From Taibaiella sp047605615 (GTDB lineage: Bacteria > Bacteroidota > Bacteroidia > Chitinophagales > Chitinophagaceae), in contig JASGFI010000028.1 of assembly GCA_047605615.1 (NCBI GenBank), positions 1-26,476 of the forward strand: a DNA stretch of 26,476 bases, read 5' to 3'. Position numbers and translations under genes: made by a program. This document shows positions 22,611 through 26,476 of the stretch, in pieces; the first letter of the stretch is position 1, and the number at the start of each line of letters is the position of its first letter. Below the pieces are notes generated by a model. That model made no database searches, was not told the origin of the DNA, and saw only the letters and a program-made list of their open reading frames with translations.

Positions 22611-23585
22611 CTACAAATTACTCAACGCAGCAGCTATGGCACTAATGGATGTTTGTACAGGTGTCAATGTAATGTTTATGCCGCTGCTTACCGTTATATT
22701 CTTTTGCTCGGCCATGTAATACACGCTGTCTTTTTCCGCAATCAGGAAGGCATGTATGCTGGTGCCCACGGGCAGGTAATAAGCCGGGTAGCCAAAGCTG
22801 AATGTAGCACTGGCACTATCGAAAGCGTACATATTTGCTACGGAATTAATGGCAGGAAACACTACAAATATCCTGGTGTTGGCAGCCGTAACATCGCTGC
22901 CGTTTACCGTTACCTGCACATCGGTCTTGGGGTCGGGCGCAGTATAAAAATGGTCGCAGTTAATCCAATTGAAACTGGTGCAACTGTCGAAAAGATAATA
23001 GTTGGGTATATCGTTCTGCGAACTTTTTACGGTACGGGTTTGGGTATTGCTGGTATCGTTTCCCCATATAACATTGGCCCCCGACATATCGGTGTTTTGT
23101 TCACCATAAAACAACGACATGTCATCCTCGGAATACGCCGCCTGTTGGAAACCTATTTCGTACTGCCCGGCAGCAACTTCTTCGCCGTTCAAGGTGGCTT
23201 TGATATACATGGCGCCACCGCTCGACAATAAACTGTTGTTTTGCGTGGCGGTAGTTACCCGGTTGGCTATCATCTTGCCGGGCGTGTACATTTCGGTCAA
23301 TTCGATGTCTATGATGCCGGAGGTAATGACTGTGCCTGCGGCGGTTTTGAAGGACGAAGGGTTGAAGGTGACGATGGTGCCGTCTTCGCCGGTAATGGTG
23401 GCGTAGGTGCCCGCTGTCACTTGAAACGATTGCGGCGTGGATTTTAGGCTATCAAAAAGTGCATTGATTAAGGCGGCATCGTTTGTAGTGGTGTTGATGG
23501 GTGCATCATTGTTTTTGCTGCAACCATACAGACCCGCTGTTGCAATAAACGCAATGGTTGTTATGAGCGATGTTTTTGCTTGCAT
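22611..23585 (-). CDS. hypothetical surface lipoprotein
   Basis: A 324-residue lipoprotein starting at ATG 23585 with a signal peptide ending in GLYGCSKN (Cys22 as lipid attachment site). The mature part reads as beta-rich: the stretch TITGEDGTIVTFNPSSF...IDIELTEMYTPGKMI followed by LLSSGGAMYIKATLNGEE is a pattern I have seen in Bacteroidota extracellular proteins, related in style to ZU5-like beta domains. No catalytic motif is visible. The C-terminus ends SISAIAAALSNL without a T9SS sorting domain, so it would stay as a lipid-anchored periplasmic or surface protein. It is separated by 54 bases from the next lipoprotein gene downstream and by a terminator from the gene upstream. Function unknown. 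Confidence 0.75.
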   Translation of the reverse strand: MQAKTSLITTIAFIATAGLYGCSKNNDAPINTTTNDAALINALFDSLKSTPQSFQVTAGTYATITGEDGTIVTFNPSSFKTAAGTVITSGIIDIELTEMYTPGKMIANRVTTATQNNSLLSSGGAMYIKATLNGEEVAAGQYEIGFQQAAYSEDDMSLFYGEQNTDMSGANVIWGNDTSNTQTRTVKSSQNDIPNYYLFDSCTSFNWINCDHFYTAPDPKTDVQVTVNGSDVTAANTRIFVVFPAINSVANMYAFDSASATFSFGYPAYYLPVGTSIHAFLIAEKDSVYYMAEQKNITVSSGINITLTPVQTSISAIAAALSNL

Positions 23586-23657
23586 AAAGGTAGTTTTAAT
23601 CAAGAGAAATTAGTCAAAGAACCCTGCTATTGCGGGTCCCGCCCATCGGTAAGACGC

Positions 23658-23687
23658 AAAAAAAGACCATAACATTGGTAGTTATGG
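23658..23687 (-). terminator. terminator of the PorT-like barrel gene
   Basis: On the minus strand CCATAAC pairs with GTTATGG around a seven-base loop and is followed, after two bases, by seven T (23664-23658). It lies 25 bases past the stop codon. Confidence 0.8.
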
Positions 23688-23711
23688 CCCTTGTAAACCC
23701 TTAAATAAAAG

Positions 23712-24503
23712 TTAGAAAAACAACCCCAACCTAAGCGCGAAGTTGTTGAAACGGGTATTGGCATCTCCAAATCCCAAGCCATACGCCATTTTGTATTTCT
23801 CCGGATTGGTGGCATCGGGCGCGAAACCATTGTTGAAAAACAGGCCAAAATAGGCCGCCAGCTTGTCGTTCAACGGATATTCGGCACCGGCGCCTATGTT
23901 CATGGTAAACATGATGGGCGCTATGGCCAAGGTGCCTTTTATCTTTTCGTTCTGGCCACTTGCCGTTTGCAAGTCGCCGGCATCGTCGTAATACTTTACG
24001 TCGTAAGTCGCTTTTTTGGCTATGTTGAAACCGGTGGTCAGGCCCAACTGGCCAAAAAAGCGGAAGCCGGAAATATTGTCGGTGCGCAGCTTTAACGCCA
24101 CCGGTATTTCAAAGTAATTGAGGCGATAGTTGAAGCTGGCGCTCTGCACCTGGCTGGTGGTGTTGCTGCCCAAGTATTCCGAATTTATTTTGCCCCCGCC
24201 CATGTTTATTTGCAGGCCCGTTACCACGGCATAATTTTCCTGAAAATTGTATTCGGCCATCAAACCATAGGTAAAGCCCACTTTGGAACCCTCGCTGGTG
24301 GGTGCGTAGCTGCCATCGTCGGTCTTGTCGGTGGTGGGCTTCATCCACGCTATGGTGGGCGCGACGAACACGCCGAACCTAAATTGCTTGGTATCTATGC
24401 CCATATTGTACGACCCGGTGGTTTGCGTTTCTTGCGCCTGCACATTGTTGGCAAGCGTAATTGCGGCCAAGGCCGCCAAGAGTGTAACTGATACTTTCTT
24501 CAT
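23712..24503 (-). CDS. PorT-like outer-membrane beta-barrel protein
   Basis: A 263-residue exported protein. The start is ATG 24503 (MKKVSVTLLAALAAITLANNVQA, signal peptide, cleavage before QETQ); an ATG two codons earlier at 24509 is equally possible. The mature part shows alternating strands typical of the small PorT/OMP_b-brl family of Bacteroidota: FRFGVFVAPTIAWMKP, VGFTYGLMAEYNF, YAVVTGLQINMGGG, YFEIPVALKLRT, FGQLGLTTGFNIA, FTMNIGAGAEYPL and a final NNFALRLGLFF ending in phenylalanine, the usual barrel-assembly signal. Small barrels of this family are common and most have no assigned function, so it should not be called PorT itself. A well-formed promoter lies upstream and a terminator downstream. 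Confidence 0.85.
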   Translation of the reverse strand: MKKVSVTLLAALAAITLANNVQAQETQTTGSYNMGIDTKQFRFGVFVAPTIAWMKPTTDKTDDGSYAPTSEGSKVGFTYGLMAEYNFQENYAVVTGLQINMGGGKINSEYLGSNTTSQVQSASFNYRLNYFEIPVALKLRTDNISGFRFFGQLGLTTGFNIAKKATYDVKYYDDAGDLQTASGQNEKIKGTLAIAPIMFTMNIGAGAEYPLNDKLAAYFGLFFNNGFAPDATNPEKYKMAYGLGFGDANTRFNNFALRLGLFF

Positions 24504-24563
24504 AACCATTGATTTGTTTTTTAAAAAAATAAAATAATAAGTATTTGCAACGAAATACAGTCG

Positions 24564-24593
24564 CAATGGTAGCAAAAACCAAGCCAAAAGCAA
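24564..24593 (-). promoter_or_regulatory. putative promoter of the PorT-like gene
   Basis: Minus strand: TTG (24593-24591), 19 bases, TACCATTG (24571-24564, one base off TAnnTTTG), 60 bases upstream of the ATG. It lies in the divergent region shared with dihydroorotase, whose own candidate box is TAATTTCG at 24614-24621. Confidence 0.5.
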
Positions 24594-24640
24594 TGCCCCA
24601 GCAATTTTTGGGTTAATTTCGCCGGGCAAAACTATAAAAA

Positions 24641-25975
24641 ATGTCGCAAGCCATCCTGATAAAAAATGCCGTGCTGGTCAACGAAGGCCAACAAATCCAT
24701 GCAGACGTATTTGTCAAAAATGGCAGGATAGCAAAAATTGGGACCCAATTGAACCCTACGGAAAGTTATAGGGAAATAGACGCTACCGGCAAATGGCTGG
24801 TGCCGGGCGTTATAGACGACCAAGTACATTTTCGCGAGCCGGGCCTTACCCAAAAGGCCACCATAGCCACCGAGGCCAGGGCTGCCGTAGCCGGCGGCAC
24901 CACCACTTTCATGGAAATGCCCAACACCGCCCCTCCCGCGGTGACGCAGGAATTATTGGAAGAAAAATATACGCGCGCCGCCGCCACTTCCGTGGCCAAC
25001 TATTCTTTCTTCATGGGCGTAAGCAACGACAATGCGGACGAGGTATTGAAAACCAACAGCAAGAAAAAAGACATTTGCGGCATCAAGATATTTATGGGCA
25101 GCAGCACCGGCAACATGTTGGTGGACAATTACGTTACGCTCAACAAACTTTTTTCCGAAAGCGAACTGTTGATTGCCACCCATTGCGAGGACGAAAAAAT
25201 AATAAAAGCCAATAAAGAAAAATACCCCGAAGCCGACAACGCCAGCTTCCATCCCTTGATACGCGATGTGGAGGCCTGTTTTTCTTCTTCCTTTTCTGCC
25301 GTGCAACTGGCCAAGCAACACGGTACCCGTTTGCACATTTTGCACATCACCACGGCCAGGGAACTGCAATTGTTCACTAATTTTTTCCCCCTGACGGATA
25401 AGCGTATCACCAGCGAAGTATGCGTGCACCACCTGCATTTTACCGCCGACGATTACGCTGCCTTGGGTACGCAGATACAGTGCAACCCCGCCATTAAGGC
25501 TGCCGAACACAAAGCCGCCCTTTGGGAGGCGCTGCTGGACGACAGGCTGGACATAATAGCCACCGACCATGCGCCGCATACTTGGGAGGAGAAGCAGCAA
25601 CCTTACGGCAAGGCCCCATCGGGTTTGCCCTTGGTGCAGCACAGCCTGCAAACGATGCTGCACTATGTGCAGGAAGACCGCATAAGCATAGAAAAAGTGG
25701 TGGAAAAAATGAGCCATGCGCCGGCGCAATGCTTCCGCATAGCGGAGCGCGGCTATATACGCGAGGGCTATTATGCCGACTTGGTATTGATAGACCCCAA
25801 GCAAGGTTATACCGTGAGCAAGCAAAATATTTTGTACAAATGCGGTTGGTCGCCCTTGGAAGGTCTTACCCTGCCCGCCACCATTACGCACACTTTGGTT
25901 AACGGCGAAATAGTGTTTGAAAATGGCATGGTGAACGATGCGGCGCACGGCATGCGCTTGAAATTTGAGCGGTAA
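24641..25975 (+). CDS. pyrC: dihydroorotase
   Basis: Zinc amidohydrolase that cyclises carbamoyl-aspartate to dihydroorotate, the third step of pyrimidine synthesis in the cytoplasm. At 444 residues it has the class I size. Metal and substrate sites: DDQVHFREPG (59-68; H63 and R65), the candidate carboxylated lysine K149 in GIKIFMGSS, H181 in ATHCEDE, H232/H235 in LHILHITT, and D309 in IIATDHAPHT. MPNTAPPA and the C-terminal AERGYIREGYYADLVLID stretch are also typical of the family. The first ligand of the usual HxH pair is glutamine here (Q61). ATG 24641 is the natural start. The stop at 25975 is 34 bases ahead of the crcB start, so the two genes are probably co-transcribed. Confidence 0.95.
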   Translation: MSQAILIKNAVLVNEGQQIHADVFVKNGRIAKIGTQLNPTESYREIDATGKWLVPGVIDDQVHFREPGLTQKATIATEARAAVAGGTTTFMEMPNTAPPAVTQELLEEKYTRAAATSVANYSFFMGVSNDNADEVLKTNSKKKDICGIKIFMGSSTGNMLVDNYVTLNKLFSESELLIATHCEDEKIIKANKEKYPEADNASFHPLIRDVEACFSSSFSAVQLAKQHGTRLHILHITTARELQLFTNFFPLTDKRITSEVCVHHLHFTADDYAALGTQIQCNPAIKAAEHKAALWEALLDDRLDIIATDHAPHTWEEKQQPYGKAPSGLPLVQHSLQTMLHYVQEDRISIEKVVEKMSHAPAQCFRIAERGYIREGYYADLVLIDPKQGYTVSKQNILYKCGWSPLEGLTLPATITHTLVNGEIVFENGMVNDAAHGMRLKFER

Positions 25976-26009
25976 TGTTTTTTGTTTTCGGGGCTTTATA
26001 TCCAAATAT

Positions 26010-26384
26010 TTGAAAGGACTATTGTACATATTTGTAGGCAGCGGCTTGGGCGGTTTGTTGCGCTATGGCTTCGGCAAGTGGGTCAATAGCCTTTGGCAAT
26101 CGCCGTATCCGTGGGGTACTTTTGCGGTGAATGTGGCAGCTTGTCTGCTATTGGGTTTCGTAGTGGGCCAGGCCGATGTCCGGGGCATTATTTCACCTGC
26201 GGCGCGTTTGTTTTGGATAGTGGGTATATGCGGCGGCTTCAGTACTTTTTCTTCTTTCGGTTACGAAACTTTGCTGTTGATTCAAGGCGGGCATTATGCC
26301 TGGGGCGCGGCTTACGTTATCGGTAGCCTCATAGCCGGGGTATTGAGCATAGTGGCCGGCATGTGGCTGGCGGGGTGGGCGTGA
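26010..26384 (+). CDS. crcB: fluoride channel CrcB/Fluc
   Basis: A small inner-membrane fluoride exporter that works as an antiparallel dual-topology dimer. Four hydrophobic segments are visible with the family marks GSGLGGLLRY, WGTFAVNVAACLLLG (conserved Asn) and ICGGFSTFSSFGYE, the Phe-rich track of the pore. No ATG exists in frame. TTG 26010 gives 124 residues, the usual length, and places LLYIFVGSGLGG at the expected position. TTG 26022 or the further upstream TTG 25965, which would overlap the pyrC stop codon, are alternatives. It follows pyrC closely and likely shares its transcript. A single copy is seen here, so it may form a homodimer or pair with a copy elsewhere. Confidence 0.92.
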   Translation: MKGLLYIFVGSGLGGLLRYGFGKWVNSLWQSPYPWGTFAVNVAACLLLGFVVGQADVRGIISPAARLFWIVGICGGFSTFSSFGYETLLLIQGGHYAWGAAYVIGSLIAGVLSIVAGMWLAGWA

Positions 26385-26423
26385 AAGGCGCGGCACAGCC
26401 ATGGCCACGCCACGCCCATAACT

Positions 26424-26476
26424 TTACTTCTCGAAAATATACACCGGGTAGCCGCTGCTCAGGTGTATGCTGGTGT
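26424..26476 (-). CDS. C-terminal end of a gene leaving the window
   Basis: On the minus strand a frame open to the window edge encodes TSIHLSSGYPVYIFEK and ends at TAA (26426-26424). It converges on crcB with 39 bases between the stop codons, which is a normal gene arrangement. Too short to identify. Confidence 0.45.
   Translation of the reverse strand, partial: TSIHLSSGYPVYIFEK

Noticed and set aside
25976..26015. Fluoride riboswitch or separate promoter before crcB
   Set aside because: The gap is only 34 bases and no riboswitch core or TAnnTTTG box is visible in it.
24953..26029. 358-codon minus-strand frame opposite pyrC
   Set aside because: Antisense to a well-supported dihydroorotase gene and without motifs.
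1..26476. CRISPR arrays, tRNA or rRNA genes, prophage or defence clusters
   Set aside because: I looked for regular spaced repeats, tRNA-like cloverleaf segments and typical defence genes and saw none.

Overview
The window looks like chromosomal DNA from a member of the Bacteroidota, most likely a Chitinophagales/Sphingobacteriales-type lineage. The evidence is a full-length SprA (the outer-membrane translocon of the type IX secretion system, T9SS), a secreted protein with a T9SS C-terminal sorting domain, a PorG/DUF6089-type barrel protein, and several upstream regions that fit the Bacteroidota promoter consensus TTG-N(17-23)-TAnnTTTG. Ribosome binding sites are A-rich and Shine-Dalgarno sequences are not obvious, as is usual in the phylum. 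Most of the content is ordinary core chromosome; I do not see a new multi-gene defence or biosynthetic system.

Layout. 1-183: intergenic DNA with a short degenerate repeat. 184-12090, all minus strand: in transcription order a PorG-like outer-membrane protein, terminator, ruvA, sprA (7.5 kb), a T9SS cargo protein, terminator, and gltX. This block is the T9SS-related part of the window. 12091-12522: a 432-base gene-free stretch between divergent genes. 12523-18221, plus strand: yidC, terminator, a PPP-type metallophosphatase, uvrA. A perfect 19-bp hairpin at 18244-18285 separates uvrA from the convergent thioredoxin gene (18300-18620, minus). trxA is divergent from a membrane-anchored J-domain protein (18759-19307, plus).

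19324-20344: a decayed IS630-family insertion sequence. It has 12-bp terminal inverted repeats and a transposase broken by at least five frameshifts and a truncated C-terminus. A 33-codon frame of unknown status lies just beyond its right end. 20539-24503, minus strand: proline dehydrogenase, two unrelated lipoproteins and a PorT-like outer-membrane barrel protein, each with its own signals. 24641-26384, plus strand: dihydroorotase and a CrcB/Fluc fluoride channel. The last bases hold the C-terminal end of a minus-strand gene that runs off the window.

How they fit together. YidC, SprA, the PorG-like protein, the cargo protein, the lipoproteins and the barrel protein all concern the cell envelope: insertion into the inner membrane, passage across the outer membrane, or residence there. 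RuvA and UvrA are DNA repair, GltX and PyrC are housekeeping. Promoter and terminator calls come from pattern reading only.
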